Positions 12,367 through 23,080 of a stretch of DNA of 64,000 bases are shown here, one piece after another; position 1 is the first letter of the stretch; every line of letters begins with the position of its first letter. Both the position numbers and the translations under genes were made by a program. Source of the DNA: Cinclus cinclus (lineage: Eukaryota; Chordata; Aves; Passeriformes; Cinclidae); contig NC_085047.1 in NCBI RefSeq assembly GCF_963662255.1, positions 56,604,006-56,668,005 on the forward strand, in the 5' to 3' direction. The notes below the pieces were generated by a model, which had not been told where the DNA came from, did no database searches, and saw only the letters and a list, made by a program, of their open reading frames with translations.

Positions 12367-12749
12367 GAGCGGGGAGCGCGGGGAAGTGACGGCCGGAGGG
12401 GGTGGGGGGGGTCTCGCCGCCTGCGAGGGCGGGAATGGAGGCACGGGAGAGCGCAGCGGGCAGGAGTGACTGTGCGGACAGAGGCGTCCCGAGCCGGGCC
12501 GGGGCCTTGCTGCTGCCCCGGCGCGGCGCTGCCGAGCCATGGCGGTAACGCGGTGCCCTCGGGCCCGGCCCCGCGGGGGCGGCGGGAGACGGCCATGAGC
12601 TCCTGAGGGCTCCCCGTGCTGCCTGGTTCTGCTCGCCCCGTGTCCCGCAGGAGCGCGCAGGTGTGAGGCGTGGAACGTTTTCGTTTTGACATTTATTACC
12701 TGGTCTGATGTTACCTGGGTTCCCCTCGGGATTTTCTTGTGTGCCGGTG

Positions 12750-13018
12750 GCAGGACCAGAGAGAATGGCCTGAAGCTGTGCCAGGGGAGGTTCAGATTGG
12801 GTGTTGGGAAAAGGTTCTTCGCCCAGAGGTGTTTGGGCACTGGAACAGCTCCCCAGGGAAGTGATCACAGCACCAGCCTGGCAGAGCTCAAGAAGCATTT
12901 CCACAGTGTTCTCAGGCACAGGGTGTGACTCTTGGGGATGTTCTGTGCATAGCCGGGAGTTGGACTCCGCGATCCTTGGGCCTCCCTTCCGACTCGGCAT
13001 GTTTTGTGATTCTGTGAC
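12750..13018 (+). mobile_element. CR1 LINE 3' end in ESD intron 1
   Basis: The sequence follows the well-known avian CR1 3' region: GGACCAGAGAGAATGGCCTGA, then AACAGCTCCCCAGGGAAGTG, then GGAGTTGGACTC. It ends in GTGATTCTGTG, the CR1 terminal octamer type. It is 5'-truncated as usual for CR1 and lies in the same orientation as ESD. It contributes the spurious ORFs overlapping it. Confidence 0.85.
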
Positions 13019-13730
13019 CCTGCAGTCTGTTCACCTTTCAGCTGCCTGCTTGGCCTTCCTGCCCCTGTGCAAGCTGACAGCATCCACTTTTGTGTCAGCA
13101 TTCCCGAGTTTCCTTAGCACGCTTGCACTACCAGCTGTTCTAAAACTTCAGTGACTCTCCTTTGCTTGTATTTTTCGTGCTGTTTGCCCTGGAAATGCTG
13201 CTCCTCTGTTCCTGCTGTCCCGCAGACTGTTAGAACATGGTAATTAACTTCCATCAAAGATGAGAATAAGGCTCACTCTTATGTGGTAGTTAGTGGCTGG
13301 ATACTGTCACACACAAGAGAAGGAAAGGTGGGACAGGTTTTTCTCCTGCATTGTGACTGTGGAGGTAACAGCCTGGCACAGGGAGCTCCAAGTTAAACCA
13401 CAGCATGTGGGAATGCTTGTTTGGTGGCCAAAGAGCAAGCCACAGTTAGTGCTGAGGTAAAGGTCATTGGAGATGTGGGTCTGTAGGAAAGAAGGTAGGC
13501 TTTGCCCATTCTGCTCACAGGAGTTCAGCCTCCCCTGCCTCTTTTTTTGTGAGGAAATAGAAAGTTAATGAAAGATCAGAAAGCATGTGCAGGAAATTCT
13601 TCTGAGAAACAATAACATTAAGCAGAGATACTACAAGTATTCAATTATTCTGTTCTCAAAAAGTCTAAGACCAGGATTGTTTTATTTTCAAATTTAACTT
13701 TCTCCCTTTTTTCCCCTTTTTTTTTTCCAG

Positions 13731-13806
13731 TTCAAATCATGGCACTGAAACAAGTTTCCAGCAACAAATGCTTTGAAGGTTTCCAGAAGGTGTTTGAACA
13801 CGACAG
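13731..13806 (+). CDS. ESD: ESD first coding exon (residues 1-23, start codon)
   Basis: A long T/C tract ending TTTTCCAG is followed by eight untranslated bases, then the ATG at 13,739-13,741. It encodes [19 protein letters not shown] and ends in CACGACAG|GTAAAC. The last codon is split after two bases and is completed to Ser by the next exon. Confidence 0.95.
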
Positions 13807-16800
13807 GTAAACACCACTAAAGCAACAAAGGTGTTTAGCTTGAGGCAGTGAATCCATCCTGTCAGTCTGCAGGAAGACAGCATGCCCTCACTACTATCCA
13901 TATTTCAGTCACGAATAATGTCTACTACTGCTCTGACTGTGCTGTTGGATTTCTGTGTTAATGTTTAACATAATCTAGTATGCTTAGTGCTGCAGAGCTG
14001 AGATGGGAAGCTGGTATTTTTACCTTTGAAAATCAAACTTTGTTACTTTGGGCTGTCCTGTTTGCAGAGAACCACTGTGTGTGCAAAGTTCCACTTACTA
14101 CTGGATGTCTTCTGTGCACGCTGGAAAAGTGCTGTGAGCAGTGACTCAGTGAATAGATTCTTGTTTGATGAAGGTGCACAGAAAACAAGTTTTTCTGAAA
14201 AAAAAATGATCCAAATAAAAAACGAAATCATCAGTTGTGTTTAGATAAGAGTTTATTGATTGTTTTTAGGCTTTAGTATTAATTGAGCAACTAATTGGTC
14301 TGTAGACTTAGTAGATTGAAAACCTCCTCTTCTGGCTCATGCTGTGCATTTTATGTTGTGCAAGTCATGTGGATGTGTTCTTCAGTAAAAATTATTTTGC
14401 AATTTGGCAGCCAAAGCACACGCTAAATATTGCTGGGATTCAAAATTCGATTTTCACATGTTCTCGGTTAGCAGCACTGTGAAAATTTGGCTTATTTGTA
14501 AGTCTCTGTTTTAAGTATATTCAGAACAAGGTTGAAAAGTTAGCTGTTGCCAAATCTAGAGTCTAAGGCTGAATTTAAAAATTGATTTTTCCTTCCCTTA
14601 ACTTAGTTATTACAATTCACTGACCAGATCTCCCTTTGAATGAAGTGCACTGATGCACTGATTCTTTTTTTTTTAGTGTTAATGACCTTGTTGATTAAGT
14701 AGTGGTGATAACAAGAAGTATTTTATTAATACAGTGCAGAGCTAAAATGCAAAATGAAATTTGGAATCTACTTGCCTCCAAAAGCAGAAACTGGGAAGTG
14801 TCCTGTGCTGTATTGGCTCTCAGGTGAGTAACATGAGTCTTAGTAACTTAAAAAATACAGTCTTATATATTTTTAAACTACTACATTACAGTTACTGAAA
14901 ATTTAATATAGAAGTACTGCAAGTGGCAGCTCTTGGATTCTACAGAAACTCAGCTTTTGGAAGGCAAGCTTAGGTTGAGTATAATGTGATAAATCAGGAT
15001 GCAGCTTGGGGGTAGCCAAATCAGATTATGTTCTAAAATGCTCAAAATGTTCTACCCTTTTGTTCTAAAATGTTGATACCTTTTGTTCCAAAGCATATAT
15101 ATAAAGGCTCTCCTGTAAGGCCTTCCTGTTGGGACACCTCTTGCTTTCCTCTGTTTTTAAAAACTGCTTCAGCTAACAGAATAGGGGTGTGAAAAGAGCC
15201 CATGGAAGCCAGCACATTTGTCCTGTGGACTCTACCTTATTCCAAGAACAACTTTGCAGGAAGCAGCTGGTGAATTTGAAAAGAGAGGTGCTGTCAGCTG
15301 CCTTAGCACAAATATGTCTAGTGTGAAGCAAACCTGTGGGATCAGAAAGGGTCAGGGGCTGAAGAGGCATGTGCAACGGGAGTGAAGCTTTCTCATCAAA
15401 AAAATAATTAAATCCTTTTTTTTTTTCTTTTATTCAAATAAAAACCAGAAACTCTGCTCTATAATTTGAGGAGTTGCTTTATTCAGACTTGTATTTGGAA
15501 AGTTGCAGGCTGGATTGTTAGTGTGGAGACTTTGTGGTCCTTGTATATATTCATTTCACAAAATATCTGGTGTGTCATGACAGTGGACTGGGTAAAAATG
15601 TTTATACTTGAAGTTAGGAACATCAAAATTGTCTGAAGATCTCTAAGCCATGCAGCACATTTATTTTATTGAATGTAAACTGTATTGTCTTGAGTAATAT
15701 ATCAGTCAAATTAGGTTACTGGCAGCTTGTCCTCAGAAAAAAATAGAATCATTAACTCTTCTCAAATTCTATAGTGAAGAAAAATTGAAATATTGGTAAA
15801 AAAAGTAATTTATTTGAAATTGGACTTTATTTTGAGGTGCTGCTGTACAAAAGGCATGTATTGCTGTGGGTTTTGGAGCCAGGTTGCTTATGAGCCCTTT
15901 ATCCAGTCTGTAATATGTAGAATTTGTCAGACAACATGTGTAATTCTGTGATGCAAACAGCTGAGACAGTATGAAGAAAAATGTATTTGCAGGATTGGGT
16001 GTCAGAAGTTAACAGTGTCAGCCTTAGCAAATGCCTGTGCTCAACAGGTTTAAATGCACAGTACTTGAAGACACTATGCACTGCATGAGTGGGTGCTCCA
16101 GGGAATACAGGGTGCACGTGCATCTGGTTTTGATCACTGTTAGTATGTCCAGATGGGACAGTGCAACTGTGTTTATGTGGATTGTTAAGTATTGTTGAGC
16201 CTAATGAAAACATCTTCCATGTTTATGGAGATAGGAATCCTTGTTTTTCGAAACCTTTTCTGTCAAAAAGAGTTCTGGAACCAGTATGCCATGAGCAATG
16301 GGTAACCAATGATATTTTTCTTTCCCTAGGGCTGACCTGCACAGAACAGAATTTTATAACAAAAGCTGCATTTCAACAAGCAGCCGCTGAGCACGGCCTT
16401 ATTGTGGTGGCACCAGACACGAGCCCACGTAAGTTCAGCAAGAGACATGGCAGCAGTCATTGCACTGAAGTGCACACTCTGCCCTCAGAGAATGGGGTGC
16501 TGCAGTGTGCTGAAAAGTGTGTTGCCCACCTGAGTCAGAACTGGACCTCACCTCTGCATCTTGCATTGTTCACTAGATTACACTGTGTGTGCTCTTAGTA
16601 ACGGGGTAGTGAGGGTTTGACATTTGGAGCTCTTATTGTTATGGCACTAAAACTAGAATAAAGGGGCTCTAGAGTTCAGCACACACAAGGAGAGGGAAGA
16701 AAAGTAAAACAAGAAATGTGTGTTATTAGCATTCTTGCTGACACTTTGTGTGCCTTGCTAAGACCCTATAAAACCTGTAGAGCTGTGTTGCCACACAAAG

Positions 16801-19800
16801 ATGCAATGCTTGCTCTTAATTGTATTGTCTTCTGAAGCAAATTAAATACATGCCTTCAGAGGATTACAGTACTTGAAATTCTAGAAACCCGTCTTCCCTG
16901 CAGCTACAAAAGACTGTGGATAAATGGATTTTTAAATGATGTGATGTTATTTGTATAAGGCTGAGCTTAAGGTATGGGAAACCAGAAAATAGTGGATCTG
17001 CAATTACTGGAAATACTGGGGATTCACATTTTATATTTCGTATTTGTTGGATTCTGCCACAGTCTCGTGAGTGCTGTAAACGAAAGTGCCAGCCTTCTAA
17101 TGTTTCCCAAGCTTGAGTGGGTTACATCTGACTGCAGGCAATATGGGAAAGAAGTGATGTTCTTTCCATAAAGTATTTTTTACATCTAGGTTTTGAAGTT
17201 GTGTCAGGTCAAAGAATGTAAATGTTTCGAATGAAGGAGAGGGACAGAAGAGCAAAACTTGTGACTGAATGAGTGAATTTCACACTTTGTTGATGCTATT
17301 TGCTGTAGGCTAGAGATGGGCAACTAACGTTTGCATTCTTCATTTTGGGTAGTTGTTTTTGGTAGTATCTGTGTAAATTGTCTCTATCAATGTGTAACTA
17401 CCTTTGTGAAGGTCATTGCTTTGTCCATTTTCTTTTAAGTCCTTTGTGGCAGCTTCTCTCTTGCCTTTTAGCCTAATAATTGATAAGGATTGCTATTTAA
17501 ATGAGTTTTGACATGAGCTTCATATAATAATCTTAAATTTTATCTCAGAGACCCCAGATGTTCTTAAGTCTCTTTGAGCTATCTGGGGAAACAAATGAAA
17601 AGCAATTCAAATATAATCATGAGCTGAGACGTATTGAAAATGCTTACTGTGTAGTGCATGAGATTTACCTTCCTGGAGCCAGGAGATGTATCTGGATGGG
17701 GAAAAAGACTGCGTGAAATCATTAATACTTGTCATTATAGACCCTCTGTCAGGCCTCGATAGATTTTACTTTTCCTACTTTGAAGGGGTTTGTTTTTCCA
17801 GACAGGTATACTGAGCAATATTGTGTGGATTCCTTTTCAAGCTTCTTTTTTTTTTTCAAGGCTTCCTGAAAGTTTTTTGAGCATAATGAGCATTATGCCT
17901 TTTTTGCCTGGCAGGACTTTGAGTTTTTGTCCATCTCTAAGGTACTGAATGTAGACTTTTTCCATCCAACACATTGTTTAAGTACCCTAGTCCCTGTGAT
18001 TGCTGGATTGTTAAGTTACAGAATCACCCAGTGTTCAAGGGCATGTCACTGGAGCAAAGTCATCTTTGATCCTTGTACAAATCTGATTTCATACTGTGGC
18101 AGGGTGGCAGCCATCTCTGCACAAATTGTGAGGGACTGTTGAGTTACACATGGGTTTGCAATGTAATCTGACAGTGGTAAAAGCCTGTGTAATTTTGGAT
18201 TGCAGAAGCTAGGAAATAATGGCCTCTCTTTCTCCAAAACATTCCTATCACATATACCTTGGAATATTATATTTTGTTCTGCAAACCAGGCTGGTAAATC
18301 ACAGACTAATCCAAGGGAGGACTTGGATGGGATGTACTGACTTTCAAGAACACAGCTGCAAATGTATTACGAAAGTGTAGCCTTGGAAAAGAGGATACAA
18401 TCTTGCAGTTATTCAAAGCAGAAATATTTAAGTTTTATGGAAGTTTTAGGTGGGAGCAATGAAATAAATTGCAGAAAAGCAGAGGTTTGCACTTGTGGAG
18501 TTATAGGAACAGTGAATTATTCTTCTGGAGAATCTTAAAAAGGGAGGTGTAGCAGGCATTATTTAAAGCACATAAATCTGCTTGGACTGGTTCTGTCATT
18601 CTGGGTAAAAAGGAATTTTTCTTCTGTTTCTCACACAGTTTCTTGTACTTGATAGGATGAGGTCTAATTACTGAAATAAGCTGGTAGCACCAATTAACAA
18701 GTGCCAGCTTTTGATTACATTTCTAGGTGAATTGGACAAAGCTTCACACAACTAATTTAGGAGATATGTATATGCTGTATTTATTTATGAAGAGATATTG
18801 AAACTAGAAATTGGATGTATCTGTAGGTATTATGTGTAATTTTGAGTGTTTAAACAACACTTGCAAACATTGTACTAATGAATTAAAATCTGAGTTGTCT
18901 TATAGTTGAAGAGGTAGCGATACAATTGGGAAACTTGTGTCCTGAGTCTGATTTGTATGGCAGGTTCACGTAGTAAAGGAATGATTTTTTTCATGTTAGG
19001 TGGCTGCAATATTGAAGGAGAAGATGAAAGCTGGGATTTTGGCACTGGTGCTGGTTTTTATGTGGATGCCACTGAAGATCCTTGGAAAACCAACTACAGG
19101 ATGTATTCCTACATAAAGGATGAGGTAAATTTGCTGCTGGGTTTTCCTGGTATTGCTGGTAGGATAAAGGGCTGTGGCTCCATCATGGGAATCTCCCATC
19201 TCTTGTGTTCCAAGGTTATGGGTGATTTCTGTAGAGATACTTTGAGTTACTTATGGACTGTTTCCTTTTGATTTCTCATTCCCCTTCAGGTTGCTTTCAG
19301 GCCTTGATCACAAATGCCAGGCTAGAACCAGAGATGTGCCTTTGGTTTCAGTGGCATTAAGAGCTGGTTAGTTGTGTGCTTTTCTTTTACAAGTACTCAA
19401 GTTGCTTTAACATTTTACTACACTTTTGTTTCCTTTACAGCTGCCTAAACTAATAAATGCCAATTTTCCAACTGACCCTGAACGGATGTCTATTTTTGGG
19501 CATTCCATGGGAGGACATGGAGCTCTTATTCTTGCTCTGAAGAATCCAGGGAAGTACAAAGTAAGATGAATTATAGCTGATATGAGGTATACTAATGCCT
19601 ATATAGATTTCTGTAGATGTGACTGAAGAAAACATAATACTGAGTTCTTTGAGGGCATTAAATGTATACATAGTTTCATTTACTGCAACTCATTGTTACA
19701 TATTTTTGTTTGTTTGTTTGTTTTTTGTTGTTTTTTTATTTTTTATTTTGCTGCTGTCTTTCTGAGCAGTCGGTGTCAGCGTTTGCTCCTATCTGCAACC

Positions 19801-22800
19801 CTGTTCAGTGTCAGTGGGGGAAGAAAGCCCTTGGTGGGTATCTGGGACCAGATGCGAGCAAATGGGAGGTATGTGTTGCAGCCCCGGTTCTTTAGTAACA
19901 GATGAATGAATGATCTGTAAATACATCACAGCAGGAGCCTGGAAACAAACTCTGGAGTGCCCATGAGCTGGTACTGTTGTTTTACTCCACCCCTAAGCAC
20001 AGAAAACCATTGTTTGTCTCTGGCAGGAGTTACTTGCTGTTGCCTTATGGTGCTTATGAAAATCTAATGAGATACAGGTCTCTCATCAAATCAACTACAT
20101 TCCTCTCAGTTTTCTGAAGATTTAAAAGTCTGGGGTGAGAACAATTATGAGCAGTGTATTTTTGTAGTAGCCTGAAGAGAGACACTGCTGCAAGCTGTTC
20201 AGACTGATGAGCCTCATGGCATCTTGCAGGGGCAGCCTGTAGGAGGCTTGGATACTTGGAAATTGGTACCTGCACAACAGCATTAAACTAGACAAAGTTA
20301 GGTTTTACCTCCAGGGCCTTAATTTTGAGCTATCAGTAGTTTTATATGAATGGCTAAGATAAAAAAATATTTTGTCTGCATGATTGCTGCATTATTTGAT
20401 CAGCCCTTCAGTATTTTTAATCTCAAAGGTTGCACTGTATTTCTATCATTAAGTTAGAAGGGATTGTTGTGATCGTGTACTCAGGTTTCCTTGTAAATAA
20501 GCACAAGCTGCAGTTCAGTCCCTTGTAAATTGGATTAAAGTATGTTGTAGGAAGACTTCCAGGTCTGATTAAAACTTTACAGGATTGGAGAGTGTTCTCT
20601 GCTTTTCTAATTGTTTATAGAGTACTTTGTGTACTTAGAAACCACCAGTTAAACTTCCTCAGACTTAATGTGATGAATTTGTTGGGAAACAAAACAAAAC
20701 AACCACCCTGTTTTCTGTTCCCTTGTTTTGTAGAGCTAGTCCAATAGATCAAGAGCATTCATCAGGAACAGATGTAGATCTGCCTTTGGTACAGATATGC
20801 AACCTCTGATCTCTCTATTTTGGCTTAAAATTGCCATGTAAATATGTTCAGGATAATTTGGTACCATGGTCACAGTGCTGGGCTGAGCCCAAGCTCCCAT
20901 TTCCATCATAGTGTCATTTCTGGATCTGGTGGCATCCTGGAAGGATGGCTCTGATGCCTTGGTGTAGGACTTTGGATTTTGCTGTCCATTGGTGATTGGT
21001 CTTCTCCACAGCCTTAAACACTCTGCTGTCTTTTTAAAGGAGTTATTTTGAGCATGTAATAAGCACAGGACCCCATGGGCGACATGTTCCCATCATTGAA
21101 TTTTGATACATGTATGTTTAGAGTTTTGAATTTTTGTTTCTCAATTGAACCAAATTTTCTTTGTCAAATGATCACGGTAACCTTCAGGTGCAATGCCTTC
21201 CCAGGAGTATAGTTGTGTTACACTGGTGTTCTGACTTTTAGCTGCCAGAGTAATTACACTAAGACACCAAGTTTCTTCAGCAGCTTATAGTTTCTGCACA
21301 AGGGTGTGAATTAGTACTGGCTTTATGGCTGTTCTCCCATTCTGTAGGAATTCAGCCCTGGGCTGGATGTGCTGTTTGGTCAAACTGCCAACTTCGTTAT
21401 TACCTAGCTCATACATTTGCCCTTTTTTAAGCAATGGGTATTACTTTTCAGTTGCCTGGAATTTCTCTGATTTTTTTTTTTTTCCTTCCCAAGTGCAACT
21501 TCATGTCCTGATCAGTGCTGCCCAGGACTCTCTTCTTTTCCTGCAGTCGACAAACTGAAACCAGTTGAACATATGTAACAGAACATAATTTCTCTTTTTT
21601 TTTCTGCAGGCATATGATGCTACACAGCTTGTGAAGTCCTACTCGGGCCCTCGCCTCGACATCTTGATTGACCAAGGCAAGGATGACCAGTTCCTGTCTG
21701 CGGGCCAGTTACTGCCTGATAACTTCATCGCTGCCTGCACCGAGCGGAAAATCCCAGTGGTCTTCAGACTGCAGCAGGCAAGTTGCTTCTGCAGTCCTTG
21801 GTTGCTGGATTCTCGTTTGTGATTTTTAGTTCTGTACTGCAGGCAGTGCTCAGAGCGTCTGTAAGGAGGCAGGCAGGCTCTCAATGTGGTTCTGTCCCTG
21901 GCCACTTGAGGAGGAGGGTGGGAAAGTGACACTTTTCCTTCTAGCGGGCCATGAGGGTGTGCATCTCCCACCCGATTCAGCCGTGCTTCTCCACTAGGTG
22001 CCGTCGTGCTTCCAGCTTGGACAGGCTGATCCCTGCACGGGGGCTCAGGCTGCCGGTGCTCGGCTGAAGAAACAGCATTTACAATTTTAAGGAATATCGC
22101 AGTCACTGTACAGCCAAAGTGACACATGGCCTTCTGCTGCATCCCTTATCTGTGCTGTGGGTTTCATGTTTACCCTAGAACTTGGTGATTTAGTTTGTAA
22201 GTGTCTGTGCAAATTGGGAAGGGGTGGAACTTCGTGAAATCCTAGATTCGTGTAAAGACCCAGGTGGAAGGATGACTCTTAACCAGTAGTGCAGTGACCC
22301 ACAACAACACTGTCCTGAGAGCACTGGAGTCTTTGTATGCCACTGGCAACTTCCACCTAGACCCAGTGAGGAGCCCAATTGTGGAGAGTGAAGGATTGTC
22401 CTCTGCTTTATTATAAACCTTGCACTTAAAGATAAGAGTTAGTGCTGATGAATGGGCGTGGGTGACATTTCAACACAGTGATGGAGCAGTAACTCAGACC
22501 TGGGCTATGTTCTCCTTATCCCCCCCGTGTTTTACCAGAAGAGCAGTTCCTGTGAGGGCAACTGTTCTCTCGGATTGCATCTCACGCTGCAGCTGGCCCT
22601 TGCTGGTACCCATCTCTAGTTTACAGGCCCAGATCTGGGCAGGTTAGGGGACTTTCTGTTTGTTTGGCTTCCTAGTTCTCATTTGTACTTAGCCTGTTAT
22701 GTGTCCCTTGCCATTTTTATATATATTCCAGGTATTTCTTAAATGGATAAAACCAGGAGAGTCATTACATTTCCTTTACGAGAGCTTAGCATGATTACTT

Positions 22801-22933
22801 TATCACGAGCTGTATGTTCTCTGCTGATTGCTTTATTGTTTTTCTTTTCTAGGGTTATGATCACAGCTATTTTTTCATTGCTTCATTTATTAATGACCAC
22901 ATCAAGCACCATGCAAAATACCTCAATGCTTGA
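13739..22933 (+). CDS. ESD: S-formylglutathione hydrolase (esterase D), complete coding region in 8 exons
   Basis: Serine hydrolase (EC 3.1.2.12) that cleaves S-formylglutathione to formate and glutathione, the step after ADH5 in glutathione-dependent formaldehyde detoxification; cytosolic. Coding exons: 13739-13806, 14735-14823, 16330-16428, 19000-19124, 19441-19560, 19770-19868, 21610-21777, 22853-22933. They total 849 bases, giving 282 residues plus stop, the same length as human ESD. The protein starts [12 protein letters not shown] and ends HHAKYLNA. The nucleophile elbow GHSMGG places Ser149 at 19,504; Asp226 (in GKDDQF) is at 21,685 and His260 (in GYDHSY) at 22,862, the family's catalytic triad at the expected numbers. 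The ATG has A at -3 and G at +4. All introns are GT-AG except the last, which is GC-AG. No frameshift or missing key residue was seen. ESD is convergent with LRCH1. Confidence 0.97.
14735..14823 (+). CDS. ESD: ESD coding exon 2
   Basis: Acceptor AATACAG, donor CAG|GTGAGTA. It encodes [19 protein letters not shown] and on to LYWLSG, the first beta strands of the alpha/beta-hydrolase fold. It ends after the first base of a Gly codon. Confidence 0.95.
16330..16428 (+). CDS. ESD: ESD coding exon 3
   Basis: Acceptor TTTCCCTAG, donor CAC|GTAAGT. It encodes LTCTEQNF through VVAPDTSP, including the conserved [10 protein letters not shown] region near the oxyanion hole and the APDTSPR motif. It ends after the first base of an Arg codon. 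A 145-codon open frame in the flanking introns continues through this exon, but only the exon part is coding. Confidence 0.95.
19000..19124 (+). CDS. ESD: ESD coding exon 4
   Basis: Acceptor CATGTTAG, donor GAG|GTAAAT. It encodes [19 protein letters not shown] and on through [18 protein letters not shown], the most conserved block of the family, ending in phase 0. Confidence 0.95.
19441..19560 (+). CDS. ESD: ESD coding exon 5, nucleophile elbow
   Basis: Acceptor TTTACAG, donor AAA|GTAAGA, 40 codons in phase 0. It contains [15 protein letters not shown] with the catalytic Ser149 codon TCC at 19,504-19,506. Confidence 0.96.
19770..19868 (+). CDS. ESD: ESD coding exon 6
   Basis: Acceptor CTGAGCAG, donor GAG|GTATGT, 33 codons in phase 0. 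It encodes [20 protein letters not shown] and [11 protein letters not shown]. The preceding intron is only 209 bp and contains a T/G-rich tract. Confidence 0.95.
19869..22852 (+). other. ESD: Last two ESD introns
   Basis: 19,869-21,609 is an ordinary GT-AG intron of 1,741 bases. 21,778-22,852 is the GC-AG intron of 1,075 bases, with a moderately CpG-rich patch at about 21,950-22,070. No other genes were recognised. Confidence 0.7.
21610..21777 (+). CDS. ESD: ESD coding exon 7, catalytic Asp, followed by a GC donor
   Basis: Acceptor TTTCTGCAG, 56 codons in phase 0. It encodes [13 protein letters not shown] with Asp226 at 21,685-21,687, then [19 protein letters not shown]. The exon ends CTGCAGCAG and the intron begins GCAAGT. 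A GT starting four bases later would break the frame, so a GC-AG intron is the only simple reading. Confidence 0.93.
22853..22933 (+). CDS. ESD: ESD last coding exon with stop codon
   Basis: Acceptor TTCTTTTCTAG. It encodes [20 protein letters not shown] and ends AKYLNA before TGA at 22,931-22,933. His260 is at 22,862-22,864. The exon continues into the 3' UTR. Confidence 0.95.
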   Translation, partial: GYDHSYFFIASFINDHIKHHAKYLNA

Positions 22934-23080
22934 ACCCTTTGGATGTGAGTGCTGCCTGGCCAATATGAATCAAGAAATAGTGGTGAACTAAAAAATAATT
23001 TGCTGAAATAATGTTTGTAAAATGGAGCTCTTCTGATTGTACTTTTAAGAAAAATAAAAGTTCCACATAATTTGAAGTGT
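22934..23080 (+). terminator. ESD: ESD 3' UTR and polyadenylation site
   Basis: A short 3' UTR with AATAAA at 23,053-23,058. The downstream TGAAGTGTGTGCTTT stretch fits a GU-rich element, so cleavage is expected at about 23,070-23,080. Use of further downstream sites cannot be excluded. Confidence 0.75.

Larger units (their letters stand above)
12110..12680 (+). promoter_or_regulatory. ESD: CpG island promoter of ESD
   Basis: A sharp switch from AT-rich sequence to very GC- and CpG-rich sequence, immediately upstream of the ESD coding exons, with no TATA box. It contains an Sp1-type GC box, GGGGCGGGGC, at 12,236-12,245, a (GGGA)n tract at about 12,184-12,210 and GGGCC pentamers at 12,322-12,366. 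This is the usual layout of a housekeeping promoter, which fits ESD. The exact start of transcription cannot be read from the sequence. Long minus-strand frames across the island arise because GC-rich DNA lacks stop codons. Confidence 0.75.
13807..19769 (+). other. ESD: ESD introns between the coding exons up to 19,769
   Basis: Introns of 928, 1,506, 2,571, 316 and 209 bases separate the exons listed. They are AT-rich. No further exon, RNA gene or clear mobile element was recognised within them. Confidence 0.7.

Noticed and set aside
12053..13000. 315-codon minus-strand ORF (and 184- and 230-codon ORFs) across the CpG island
   Set aside because: Proline/arginine/alanine-rich composition from GC-rich, stop-poor DNA; it overlaps simple repeats and a CR1 tail, with no domain or splice support.
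22743..22991. 82-codon ORF spanning the end of the last ESD intron and the last exon
   Set aside because: It reads the last exon in a different frame from the conserved GYDHSYFF sequence, so it is a shadow.
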